Source of the DNA: Mucilaginibacter sp.
Lineage (GTDB): Bacteria; Bacteroidota; Bacteroidia; Sphingobacteriales; Sphingobacteriaceae
Direction of reading: 5' to 3'
Length of the DNA: 42,077 bases
Assembly (NCBI GenBank): GCA_028288305.1
Contig: JAQBOA010000103.1
Location: 1-42,077, forward strand
Below, piece after piece: positions 8,352 to 16,664 of the stretch (positions are counted from its first letter, which is position 1; each line of letters begins with the position of its first letter). Under the pieces are notes generated by a model. That model worked only from the letters and a program-made list of their open reading frames with translations. It made no database searches and was not told the origin of the DNA. A program made the translations under genes and the position numbers.

Positions 8352-8949
8352 TTTTATTTTAAGTTTTTAAGGAGGACAATAACAATAAAAACAGGAATGA
8401 AAATTCTATGTTCTTATAAGTTAATCAACCGCGCTAAAGATACATATTTTAAATAATTCAGAAATCCACAGCTTTTGCCTATTTACAAACAAATGGAAGG
8501 GGAATTATTGATTTATTGAATTAGTGATTTAGGCTAATAATTATTGAATAGAATAAGGCGCATAAGTACACGTAAAAAAGACAAAAATAATTTTGGAAAA
8601 TGGAATTTATAAATAATGTGCCATCGGCACAAAATATTGGTAGAAAATTAAATTACGAATCATTAGCATGCCGTAGGTATGCAACTTATGTAACGTACCT
8701 ACGGCACGTTAATTTGCGGTTTAATTTTTTTCTACCGATATTTTGCTCCGATGGAGCAGTATATACCGATATTTATTTTTTCTTTAAGTTTTGAATGTCT
8801 TATTAAAAATACTGTAATGTTTAAACGCCTTATTCTATTATTGAATTAGTGAATTAATGAATTATTGATTTACTTTGGTTGAATTATGATTTTTTGTAAA
8901 ATCTTATCCCATTCAATAAATCATTAATTCAATAATTCAACATTATCCC
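8352..8949. repeat. Gene-free region of nested palindromic repeats
   Basis: Nothing coding is apparent in these 598 bases. The core (about 8618-8759) has AAAATATTGGTAGAAAATTA facing TAATTTTTTTCTACCGATA, with TGCCGTAGGTA (8669-8679) facing TACCTACGGCA (8696-8706). A second shell is ATAGAATAAGGCG (8548-8560) facing CGCCTTATTCTAT (8826-8838). A third shell of ATT-AATTC-type repeats occupies about 8500-8540 and 8840-8942. The core recurs in a diverged form at 22987-23181 between cimA and leuB. Promoters for parA and the FMN reductase must also lie here. Confidence 0.8.
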
Positions 8950-9471
8950 ATGGTTACTATAATTTCAGGCACTAACCGGCCAAATAGCTCAACAATAAAA
9001 TTAGCTCAGTATTATAAAAAAAGATTACTTGAAAAAGGATTGGATGCTGGTTTATTATCATTAACCAGTTTACCTGGTAATTTAATTGAAAGTGACCTTT
9101 ACGGCAAAAGAAGCTCTGAATTTGAACCAATACAGGATATTATTACCAAAACGCAAAAGTTTTTGTTTGTTATACCCGAATATAACGGAAGCTTTCCGGG
9201 GGTCTTAAAAACCTTTATAGATGCATGCAGCTTTCCCGAAAGCTTTTATGAAAAAAAAACGGCACTTACCGGCTTGTCTTCCGGTAAATATGGAAATATC
9301 CGGGGTCTCGATCATTTTACCGGCGTATGCCATTATCTCCATCTGCATGTGATGCCCTTGAAAATTCACATCGCTTCAATAAAGCAGGAATTCGATGAAA
9401 ACAGCAATCTTTTTAAAGAAGACACGGTAAGGTTTACTGATGAGCAAATGGATAAGTTTATTTTATTCTGA
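8950..9471 (+). CDS. NADPH-dependent FMN reductase family oxidoreductase
   Basis: Flavodoxin-like oxidoreductase of 173 residues that binds FMN and uses NAD(P)H. The phosphate-binding loop is SGTNRPNSST near residues 6-15. The flavin-contacting motif PEYNGSFPGVLKTFID lies near residue 77. The length matches the YieF/ArsH-like NADPH-dependent FMN reductase group. The physiological substrate (quinones, chromate-like oxidants or others) cannot be told. It is monocistronic and preceded by a palindromic repeat that ends a few bases before its ATG. Confidence 0.88.
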   Translation: MVTIISGTNRPNSSTIKLAQYYKKRLLEKGLDAGLLSLTSLPGNLIESDLYGKRSSEFEPIQDIITKTQKFLFVIPEYNGSFPGVLKTFIDACSFPESFYEKKTALTGLSSGKYGNIRGLDHFTGVCHYLHLHVMPLKIHIASIKQEFDENSNLFKEDTVRFTDEQMDKFILF

Positions 9472-9526
9472 TGTTAAGTATGATTTCACCGATTATTTAG
9501 GTTGATTTCACTGATTGCGGGGGCAA

Positions 9527-9985
9527 TTAATATTTGTCCAGAATTCTCCCGGATAGAAAGGCTAAGAAATCATCTGCGTATTTGTGTTTATATCCACCTC
9601 TGTCACGATAAACGGGATATTCGCCATTTGCGGAAATCTGTAATAAATCAAAATAAAATATTTCCCCTTGATCATTTGTTTGAATTACTAATTGTGTGTT
9701 ATCAGTGAAGTTATCTTTTCTCTCAAGCTCATTTACGTAAACTATGTCTCCTCCTACAACAGTATCAAAATCCTTTTCGTAAACACTATATATTTCATCA
9801 CCAAGTATTTCACCGCCACTATAATTTTTTAACCACCAGACATAAGAAGGAGGAAAAACAACATTTAAACGGGCTTGTGCGCTATTGATCCAGAAGTCGG
9901 ATACACCTTTGCCGAACTCACCAAAATTTATATTGTCTAAATTTTCGTTGATTAAGGTTACTACCTCCTCATACCTTTTTTCCAT
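9527..9985 (-). CDS. SMI1/KNR4 (SUKH) family protein, orphan immunity-like
   Basis: SUKH-superfamily protein of 152 residues. The diagnostic pattern is visible: ARLNVVFPPSYVWWLKNYSGGEILGDEIYSVYE, in which the aromatic-rich helix is followed by the GGE strand. In many bacteria SUKH proteins neutralise polymorphic or contact-dependent toxins. Others have unrelated roles. There is no toxin, Rhs/YD-repeat or secretion gene next to it, so it is either an orphan immunity gene or a stand-alone member. It is convergent with the FMN reductase gene. Confidence 0.85.
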   Translation of the reverse strand: MEKRYEEVVTLINENLDNINFGEFGKGVSDFWINSAQARLNVVFPPSYVWWLKNYSGGEILGDEIYSVYEKDFDTVVGGDIVYVNELERKDNFTDNTQLVIQTNDQGEIFYFDLLQISANGEYPVYRDRGGYKHKYADDFLAFLSGRILDKY

Positions 9986-10060
9986 TTTTTGATTTATTGC
10001 AATTGGTCGGATTAATTATGACCTAATCTCTGATCTCCAACCTCAAATCTCCTCCACCAA

Positions 10061-10756
10061 TCACACCTTTCCTCCATTAATCAATTTTGCCATAACAAAA
10101 GCTGCAGCAGCGGCCAATGCGCCAATAAGCAATACCTTTAATGCTCCTGACAAAGCTGGCTGACCAGTTACCTTACTTTTAAAATAGCCAAAAACAAACA
10201 GGCATACCATGGTAATAGCACATGAGTAATAAAGTGCAATTTGTGAATTAGCCTCGAAAAAATATGGAGAAAGTGGGATTATGCCGCCAACAATGTAAGA
10301 AAGCCCAATAGTAACAGCGCTTTGTGAAGCCCGGTTAGCCTCCGGTTTTTCGAGGCCAAGTTCATAACGCATCATAAAATCAACCCACTTATCTTTATCT
10401 TTTGCCATTTCATCAGCAATTTGATTTTGTAATGCTGCTGATAAGCCAAAATCAGCAAATACAACTTTAACTTCAGCTTTTTCCTGCTCAGGCACCCTTT
10501 CAATTTCTTCGTACTCACGCTTTAATTCCGAATTGTAATGATCAGCTTCAGTACGACCTGCCAAGAACCCTCCTAATCCCATGGCAATTGACCCCGCAAC
10601 AATTTCGGCAATACCAGCGGTTACCACAATACCCGAAGAGTTTACCGCTCCGCTTAAACCGGCAGCCAATGCAAATGGGACTGTTAATCCATCAGACATT
10701 CCTATAACAATATCACGTATAGTATCTGAGCTTTTTAAATGATGTTCGTGATGCAT
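10061..10756 (-). CDS. VIT1/CCC1 family iron/manganese transporter
   Basis: Integral membrane transporter of 231 residues in the family of plant vacuolar iron transporter VIT1 and yeast CCC1, exporting Fe2+/Mn2+ from the cytoplasm. The first helix carries the family motif GMSDGLTVPFALAAGLSG. The second has GSIAMGLGGFLAGRTEADHY, followed by a charged cytoplasmic segment (EREYEEIERVPEQE type, about 80-105). Three further helices follow (about 145-230). The His/Glu-containing N-terminus and the acidic cytoplasmic helix fit metal binding. It is transcribed alone, divergent from the next gene. Confidence 0.9.
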   Translation of the reverse strand: MHHEHHLKSSDTIRDIVIGMSDGLTVPFALAAGLSGAVNSSGIVVTAGIAEIVAGSIAMGLGGFLAGRTEADHYNSELKREYEEIERVPEQEKAEVKVVFADFGLSAALQNQIADEMAKDKDKWVDFMMRYELGLEKPEANRASQSAVTIGLSYIVGGIIPLSPYFFEANSQIALYYSCAITMVCLFVFGYFKSKVTGQPALSGALKVLLIGALAAAAAFVMAKLINGGKV

Positions 10757-10877
10757 GGTTTAAATGTACTTGCATATAATAGATTAATTACAATAAAAAA
10801 TCAATTTATTATTAGTCTTAATCATTTGCTCTTATTAATACTATATTTAGCATTTAACAAAAGAACCTCCAATCACA

Positions 10878-12167
10878 ATGAAACATTTTAACGCCTTATT
10901 ATTAACCCTTTTTTTATTGCCATTATTTTCCTTAGCCCAAAGCAATTATAAGCCTGGTTATCTCATTACTTTAAAAGGCGATACTCTCCGTGGATTTATT
11001 GATTACCAGGAATGGGATTCCAATCCAACAGCTATTTCTTTTAAAACCGCTATCAGTGATCGTAAACCACAATCGTTTACGATTAGTAATATCAGCTTTT
11101 TTAATGTAGCTGAACTGGCAACCTACCAAAAATATATCTGCCCGGTTAGCATGGATGAAACCAATACGGCACGCCTTAGCTCAGGCAGGGATACCAGTTA
11201 TAAAATTGATACTGTTTTCTTAAAGATATTACAAAAAGGGAAAAACGTAGCGCTTTATTCATATTCCGATGGTTTTAAAACCCGGTTTTATATTAGTGAA
11301 GCACCTGATTATGTTCCTACAGAACTGATATATAGGATATATGATGACACTGGGATCTCAGCCAATAAAGAAGGAAATACAGTTATAGAAAACACTTATC
11401 TTAAACAATTATTTGCCATCGCAAATAAACATAATGCGTTGGACGACGATTTATCAAGAACTTTTGAAACGGCAAGTTATTCACAACCCGACCTATTGAC
11501 TATTGTAAGCAGGATAAATAATATATCAAAATCTGAGTATGCGAAAAAATATGCCGGACACAGTAAGCTTAATTTTTATGTCAGTGCTGCATTAAATATT
11601 TCTAATACAAGTTCTAATAGTTCTGCTCCGTATACTACCGGAGGAGGAGGATGGCCATATACTTCATATCTGCCGGCAGTTTCATTCGGATTAAATATTA
11701 TACCGAAGCCAAGTACAGGTAAAGTAGAATTACGGGCTGAACTATCATTTGCCGAAACAAAATTTAGCTCATCCTACCAGCTTAAAGTTAGCCCTTATGT
11801 GGGTGAGAAGGCTTCTTTTAATCAGCTTGGCATCTCGTTAATACCACAGATTATTTACAATATTTATAATGCAGAAAATTTTAAATTTTATGTTGGGGCC
11901 GGAATTGGTGTTACTCGTTTTGTTTATAGTAATGCTTATTTTGGAAGTCAAGACCCCAATATTTCAGACGGTGGCATCGGATCTTCTGACCCTTATTATT
12001 TCAATGGAACTGATAGCTCGTATCTGTTAAAAGCAGGAGCAAAAATTAATAAGAAGTTCGAAATCTTTTTTAATTATTTCACAAATACTGCAACAACCCA
12101 GGGTGGTTATTTTCAATTTGTGAATAGCAGCAAACAAATTGGTATTGTTTATTTACTTGGAAAGTAA
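10878..12167 (+). CDS. Outer-membrane beta-barrel protein, unknown function
   Basis: Exported protein of 429 residues. The signal peptide (about 1-20, ending SLAQ) is followed by a domain beginning YKPGYLITLKGDTLRGFIDY, a pattern common to a Bacteroidota family of hypothetical proteins. The C-terminal half (about 225-429) alternates hydrophobic and polar residues with glycine turns, ends in a hydrophobic strand (IGIVYLLGK), and looks like an eight-strand-type outer-membrane barrel. No substrate or partner can be named. It is convergent with the T9SS surface-protein remnant and divergent from the VIT1 gene. Confidence 0.7.
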   Translation: MKHFNALLLTLFLLPLFSLAQSNYKPGYLITLKGDTLRGFIDYQEWDSNPTAISFKTAISDRKPQSFTISNISFFNVAELATYQKYICPVSMDETNTARLSSGRDTSYKIDTVFLKILQKGKNVALYSYSDGFKTRFYISEAPDYVPTELIYRIYDDTGISANKEGNTVIENTYLKQLFAIANKHNALDDDLSRTFETASYSQPDLLTIVSRINNISKSEYAKKYAGHSKLNFYVSAALNISNTSSNSSAPYTTGGGGWPYTSYLPAVSFGLNIIPKPSTGKVELRAELSFAETKFSSSYQLKVSPYVGEKASFNQLGISLIPQIIYNIYNAENFKFYVGAGIGVTRFVYSNAYFGSQDPNISDGGIGSSDPYYFNGTDSSYLLKAGAKINKKFEIFFNYFTNTATTQGGYFQFVNSSKQIGIVYLLGK

Positions 12168-12198
12168 TTAGGATAAATTTAAATAAATGCATTAAGAG

Positions 12199-13407
12199 TT
12201 ATCTTACAACAAATACCCAACCTGTAATTTTTGGAGTGTTATTTTTCAGGTCAATAACATAATAATAAGTAGCCTCGGGCAATTGTGAACCATTATAAGT
12301 ACCATTCCAGGGCTTGGCATATCCTGTACTTTGATATACTTTTTGTCCGTACCGGTTATAAACCATTATTGAACTTGCAGGGTATGTCACCAAAGCATCA
12401 ATATTCCAATAATCATTTATACCGTCGTTATTTGGTGAAAATGCATTTGGTATAATTATTTTTTTATAAACCCTCACAAAAGCATTGCTAGTGGAAATAC
12501 CGCAACTTAACGAAACAACATTTAAAGTATAAGTGGTATTATCTGTTGGGCTGGCAATTGGTGTTAGCGACGCGGGATTATCCAGAAAAGTTGACGGTGT
12601 CCAATAAAAACTGGTAATATTATCACCAGCTAAGGTTCCATTAAGTTTTACCGACTGACCTTCAAATATTACTTTATCGCCGCCAGCATTAGCAACAGGA
12701 TTTTGATTTACCGTTACCGTTACTGATTTAGTGCTATCACTGCAACCACCATTGCTTATATCAACAGTGTAGGTAGTGGTTCGTGTTGGGCTGGCAATTG
12801 GATTTGGAATAGTACTGCTATTGAGCCCGGAAGAAGGTGTCCATTTATAATATAATCCGCCAGATGCGGAAAGCGGTGTTGTTTCGCCTGCGCATATCGC
12901 TACACTGTTACTTATAGCCGGAATTACTTGTGGTACAACCTTTACTAAGGCTGTTACAGGAGCAACAGCACAACCACTATTTGATGTCGCCTGAACTGAG
13001 TAAGTACCCGCATTTGCAGAGGTAACATTATTAATAATCAATGGATTTTGGGAGGTTTGGGCCATGTTGGGTCCTGACCATATATAACTTGCACCACCCG
13101 AAGCCGTTAACTGCAGCACATTCCCCTGGCAAACAGTTTGCGGGGCAATAGCCGGCACTACCGGGAGCGGATTTACATTTACCGTTAACGGAGGCGAATA
13201 TACGCGGCATTGAACAGAAGAAATATTTGAACCATTTGACACTCCAAGCCGGTATTGATACGTACCTGTAATGGCATTTACAAAGCCAATATTAAGTGAA
13301 TCGGCAGTTTTGCCTACAATATCTGCCCAACCATTACCACTATTAGATTGCCATTGATAGGTAGGATTGTTATTTCCAACAACATTGGCTTTTAAGGTGT
13401 AATGGCA
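12199..13407 (-). CDS. C-terminal half of a frameshifted T9SS surface protein (type B sorting domain)
   Basis: This open frame lacks a plausible start and continues the protein begun at 14138. A single-base deletion near 13397 separates them. It encodes immunoglobulin/PKD-like repeats with repeated phrases such as PIASPT..TTYT, each about 80-90 residues. The last about 85 residues, from IIIPNAFSPNNDGINDYW to TGWVFVVR, match the gliding-motility-associated C-terminal domain used as a type B sorting signal by the type IX secretion system. The intact protein would be exported through T9SS and attached or released at the surface. If the frameshift is real, this half is not secreted and the gene is inactive. 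Confidence 0.8.
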   Translation of the reverse strand, partial: CHYTLKANVVGNNNPTYQWQSNSGNGWADIVGKTADSLNIGFVNAITGTYQYRLGVSNGSNISSVQCRVYSPPLTVNVNPLPVVPAIAPQTVCQGNVLQLTASGGASYIWSGPNMAQTSQNPLIINNVTSANAGTYSVQATSNSGCAVAPVTALVKVVPQVIPAISNSVAICAGETTPLSASGGLYYKWTPSSGLNSSTIPNPIASPTRTTTYTVDISNGGCSDSTKSVTVTVNQNPVANAGGDKVIFEGQSVKLNGTLAGDNITSFYWTPSTFLDNPASLTPIASPTDNTTYTLNVVSLSCGISTSNAFVRVYKKIIIPNAFSPNNDGINDYWNIDALVTYPASSIMVYNRYGQKVYQSTGYAKPWNGTYNGSQLPEATYYYVIDLKNNTPKITGWVFVVR

Positions 13408-14138
13408 TTACTGCCCTGACATAATTCTTTTTCGGTTGCTCCGGTTATCGATGCAAAACCTGTTTGAATTATCGGGCCGCATGCCCTGAATGTAATATCA
13501 TCCAATATAAGGTCATTACCGTTTCCACCGGGCGCATTGTTGGTCATCGTTACAACTACATTCGTAACATTTGCCGGAGTGGTAAAATACATTCCATATT
13601 TATTCCATGTAGGACCTGCGGTTGGTGGAATAATTCCTGTTGAATTTATGGCTAAAATTTGACCTAATGTTGTTGCTATGGAAAATGTAATATTAGGTTC
13701 ACTTACATCCGGGCCGCTGGCTGCAAGTGTTATCAAATTAAGAATATAGGATGAGAACTCATATGTGGTATTAGGACATAAGCCACTTGCTGTTTGTGTA
13801 AAAAATATACTTGGCTGATAGGATGCATTAACGATCATCATATAACCGTTCGGATTTCCTGAATGGTTTGAAGTAACATTTTGCCAGGTACTATGACAAT
13901 TGTTAGCCCCTGAAATATTATTAGATATTGTATATTCTCCATCATTAGGGCAATTGGAAGAAACATAGGTAAGCGTAGTAACACCAGCAGCCAATGGAGA
14001 CCCCGGATTTGTTCCTGACCCAAAATCCTGGTTAATAACGGGATCACCTAAACTGCCTGTACAGGTTTGGGCCTTGGTTTTTATAGTTAAAGCAATAAAA
14101 ATTATCAGTAAAAAAAGCTTTACCTTAATTGGTCTCAT
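13392..14138 (-). CDS. N-terminal half of a frameshifted T9SS surface protein
   Basis: Encodes the signal peptide (MRPIKVKLFLLIIFIAL, cleaved near TKAQ) and a beta-sandwich of about 200 residues. That region contains CPNDGEYTI, the TTYEFSSYILN strand and NDLILDDITFRACGP, the pattern of a carbohydrate-binding or lectin-like jelly roll. The ATG at 14138 is chosen over an upstream TTG because the signal peptide starts properly there. The frame ends at a TAA at 13392 just after CQGSNAIT. One base further on, in another frame, the sequence continues smoothly as TLKANVVGNN and leads into the repeats and sorting domain of the next entry. Combined length would be about 650 residues. Confidence 0.8.
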   Translation of the reverse strand: MRPIKVKLFLLIIFIALTIKTKAQTCTGSLGDPVINQDFGSGTNPGSPLAAGVTTLTYVSSNCPNDGEYTISNNISGANNCHSTWQNVTSNHSGNPNGYMMIVNASYQPSIFFTQTASGLCPNTTYEFSSYILNLITLAASGPDVSEPNITFSIATTLGQILAINSTGIIPPTAGPTWNKYGMYFTTPANVTNVVVTMTNNAPGGNGNDLILDDITFRACGPIIQTGFASITGATEKELCQGSNAITP

Positions 14139-14281
14139 CAATAAACTGGATAACAACAGTTATAATCAAAATAATTTATTAAGTACATATAAAGTATAAT
14201 TGGCACTATCGGCTATTTACAATAAAAAAACAATATAAGTATCCAGAATTTAAGAAACTATCTTTTTTTAATTAAAAAAAG

Positions 14282-14289
14282 TACTTTTG
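14282..14289 (+). promoter_or_regulatory. Candidate -7 promoter box for the TonB-dependent receptor gene
   Basis: TACTTTTG matches the Bacteroidota primary sigma-factor -7 consensus TAnnTTTG exactly. It lies 126 bases before the receptor ATG and upstream of an inverted repeat. The expected TTG about 20 bases upstream is only a T-rich run, so this is a weak call. Confidence 0.3.
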
Positions 14290-14307
14290 CTATACTATAG
14301 TAAGACA

Positions 14308-14391
14308 GAGTCAGGAAGTAAGAATCAAGAGTCAGGAAAAAAATAACTGCTTATTTCATACTTTAACTTCGCTTCTTGTTTCCTGATTCTA
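14308..14391. repeat. Inverted repeat upstream of the TonB-dependent receptor gene
   Basis: AGAATCAAGAGTCAGGAAA faces TTTCCTGATTCT across about 50 bases, with a preceding extra copy of AGTCAGGAA. It occupies the leader between the candidate promoter and the ATG at 14415, so a transcript would carry this hairpin. Confidence 0.6.
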
Positions 14392-14414
14392 TTTGTTATT
14401 CCCTATTAATACTA

Positions 14415-16502
14415 ATGATAAAAATTTACTTCCCCTTAGTTTTTATTTTTGTTATCTCATTAAGCGCCAAAGCCCAAAACAAATCCGATAGCTTAAAAAA
14501 AGATAGCGCCAAATTGCTGCAAGCCGTAACAGTGCGGGGATATCTGTCAGAACAGCCAGTGCTTAGCGTACCTGCATCAGTTGGTGTAATAAACCAGGCA
14601 CAATTAAATTTACAGCCTGATAATTCTTTTATTTCGGTATTGAACAGTGTTCCTGGTGTACGGGCAGAGGAGCGTTCACCCGGCAGTTATCGCCTGTCTA
14701 TCCGGGGCAGTTTGTTACGGTCACCTTTCGGGGTACGCGATGTAAAGGTTTATTATGATGAAATACCGCTGACAGATGCCGGTGGCAATACCTATTTAAA
14801 TGCTATTGATTTCAACAGCGTACATAATATGGAGATATTGAAAGGCCCCGACGGCAGTTTATTTGGAGCAAATTCCGGAGGTGTTGTTTTACTTAGTCCG
14901 GTTAACCGCCATGCGGATAGTAACTATGTATCTGCCGGATTAAATGGCGGTTCATATGGCCTGTTACATGAAAATACTGCGTTACAGCAACATTCAGGCA
15001 ATTATCAACTGAATTTAAACCAGGGCTATGAAAGCTATGGTGGCTATCGCCAACACAGTTATATGCAACGCCATTATGTACAGGCTGTTAATAACTGGAC
15101 ATATAATAAGAATGACGACATTCGTGTTCTAGCCTTTTATTCCGATTTAAATTATGAAACGCCAGGTGGTTTAACTTTAAGTCAGTATCAAACTAATCCT
15201 CAATGGGCCAGGCTGCCAACAAAAACCATACCCGGCGCTATCCAACAAAAAGCGGGAATTTACCAAAAGGTACTTTCTGGAGGCATAGTAAATGAATATC
15301 ATATTAATGATCAATTACGCAATGTTTTAAGTGTTTTTGGCACTTACGTAGATTTTGCAAACCCATTTATTACTACTTACGGACAACGCTATGAGGGAAC
15401 CTATGGATTTCGTACTTATTTTGAATATACCGGAAAAAAACGGACTAATTATGATTGGAAAGCAAACTTAGGCGTGGAGTGGCAGCAAACTAATTCGGAT
15501 ATTAATAATTATGGTAACAGAAATGGCGTAAGAGATACTGCTCAAACATTGGATAAGATAAACACCAATCAGCATTTTTTCTTTGCCCGGTATTCAGCTG
15601 ATATTTTTAAGCGATTGCATATTGAAGCTGCTTTGAGCTTGAATTTTTATGATTACAAATTCCTGAATGTTTTTCCGAACAATGAGACAGCATATACTGA
15701 TCGCTATTTTACACCGCAATTTATGCCCAGGATAGCATTATCTTACCAGTTAACTAATGATTTTATTTGGAGAGCTTCGGTTAGCCGCGGCTATTCAACA
15801 CCAACTACTGCTGAAATACGGCCAACCGACCATACGATTAATCCAAACTTGCAGGCTGAATATGGCTGGAATTATGAAACCGGATTTAGGTTGAGAAACA
15901 CAGATCAAAGTATGTTTTTGGATGCTTCTGTATTTTACTACCATGTGCAAAACGCTATTGTTCCCCGTTTTAATGCTGATGGATCCGAATACTTTATAAA
16001 TGCCAGCGGTACCAACCAACCCGGGGCCGAATTGTATTTTACCGACTGGATTATCCGCCAAAATAATTCTGGTTTTATCAGGGGACTTCAGTTTAATGAA
16101 TCAATTACTTTAGATAAATTCACTTTCAGCAGTAATTATAATGAAGGTACAGCAAATTACTCCGGGAACCCATTAACAGGCGTACCCGAGCAGGTTATTG
16201 TTACCAGTTTTCAAATTAAATTCCCTCAATATTTATACTTATTCATTGAGCATAATTATACAGCAAGAATCCCGCTTAACGATGGCAGCACCGCATATGC
16301 GCCACATTATAATTTAATACAGGCAAAAGCTGGTTGGCAGCATAAATTTAACCGTAAAGACCGGTTAGAAATTTATGCTGGCGCTGATAACTTGCTTAAT
16401 GAAAAGTATAGCCTGGGTGATGACCTGAACGCTGTAGGAGGCCGCTACTATAACGCTGCGCCCTTACGTAATTATTATGTTGGCTTTAATGTGGTGTTTT
16501 AG
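14415..16502 (+). CDS. TonB-dependent outer-membrane receptor
   Basis: Outer-membrane gated-channel receptor that imports a ligand using TonB energy. The open frame extends to 14376, but the ATG at 14415 (MIKIYFPLVFIFVISL) begins a normal signal peptide ending AKAQ. A plug domain follows (about 35-165), with VTVRGYLSEQP, SVPGVRAEERSPGSYRLSIRG and EILKGPDGSLFGANSGG. The 22-strand-type barrel fills the rest and ends in the aromatic strand NYYVGFNVVF. At about 695 residues, without a carboxypeptidase-like N-terminal domain or SusD partner, it fits the siderophore/vitamin type (FecA/BtuB-like) and not SusC. The ligand is unknown and no neighbouring gene identifies it. Confidence 0.92.
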   Translation: MIKIYFPLVFIFVISLSAKAQNKSDSLKKDSAKLLQAVTVRGYLSEQPVLSVPASVGVINQAQLNLQPDNSFISVLNSVPGVRAEERSPGSYRLSIRGSLLRSPFGVRDVKVYYDEIPLTDAGGNTYLNAIDFNSVHNMEILKGPDGSLFGANSGGVVLLSPVNRHADSNYVSAGLNGGSYGLLHENTALQQHSGNYQLNLNQGYESYGGYRQHSYMQRHYVQAVNNWTYNKNDDIRVLAFYSDLNYETPGGLTLSQYQTNPQWARLPTKTIPGAIQQKAGIYQKVLSGGIVNEYHINDQLRNVLSVFGTYVDFANPFITTYGQRYEGTYGFRTYFEYTGKKRTNYDWKANLGVEWQQTNSDINNYGNRNGVRDTAQTLDKINTNQHFFFARYSADIFKRLHIEAALSLNFYDYKFLNVFPNNETAYTDRYFTPQFMPRIALSYQLTNDFIWRASVSRGYSTPTTAEIRPTDHTINPNLQAEYGWNYETGFRLRNTDQSMFLDASVFYYHVQNAIVPRFNADGSEYFINASGTNQPGAELYFTDWIIRQNNSGFIRGLQFNESITLDKFTFSSNYNEGTANYSGNPLTGVPEQVIVTSFQIKFPQYLYLFIEHNYTARIPLNDGSTAYAPHYNLIQAKAGWQHKFNRKDRLEIYAGADNLLNEKYSLGDDLNAVGGRYYNAAPLRNYYVGFNVVF

Positions 16503-16515
16503 AAAGTATACTTAT

Positions 16516-16608
16516 TGTAGAGACACAATATTTTGCGTCTCCCGTATGCGATTATTTTTATAAACTCTTATTCTGGATAACCCAAGACGCAAAATATTGA
16601 TCTCTACA
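16516..16608. repeat. Inverted repeat downstream of the TonB-dependent receptor gene
   Basis: TGTAGAGACACAATATTTTG (16516 on) faces AGACGCAAAATATTGATCTC (from 16585), giving arms of about 24 bases with two mismatches across a loop of about 44 bases. It is one of the short palindromic families of this window. A partial relative (CGCGATGCATCGCATCTCTAC) lies near 30826-30847. Confidence 0.75.
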
Positions 16609-16625
16609 TTTTTTAAAGTTGGAGA

Positions 16626-16660
16626 GCGATGAGGGCGTTTTTAAAAAATACCCTCATCGC
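16626..16660 (-). terminator. Hairpin at the 3' end of the GH20 gene
   Basis: GCGATGAGGG faces CCCTCATCGC, a perfect ten-base stem starting five bases past the hexosaminidase stop. The loop is AT-rich. There is no clear T run after the stem on either strand, so termination is plausible but not certain. It also lies downstream of the convergent TonB-dependent receptor gene. Confidence 0.5.
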
Positions 16661-16664
16661 TTGG

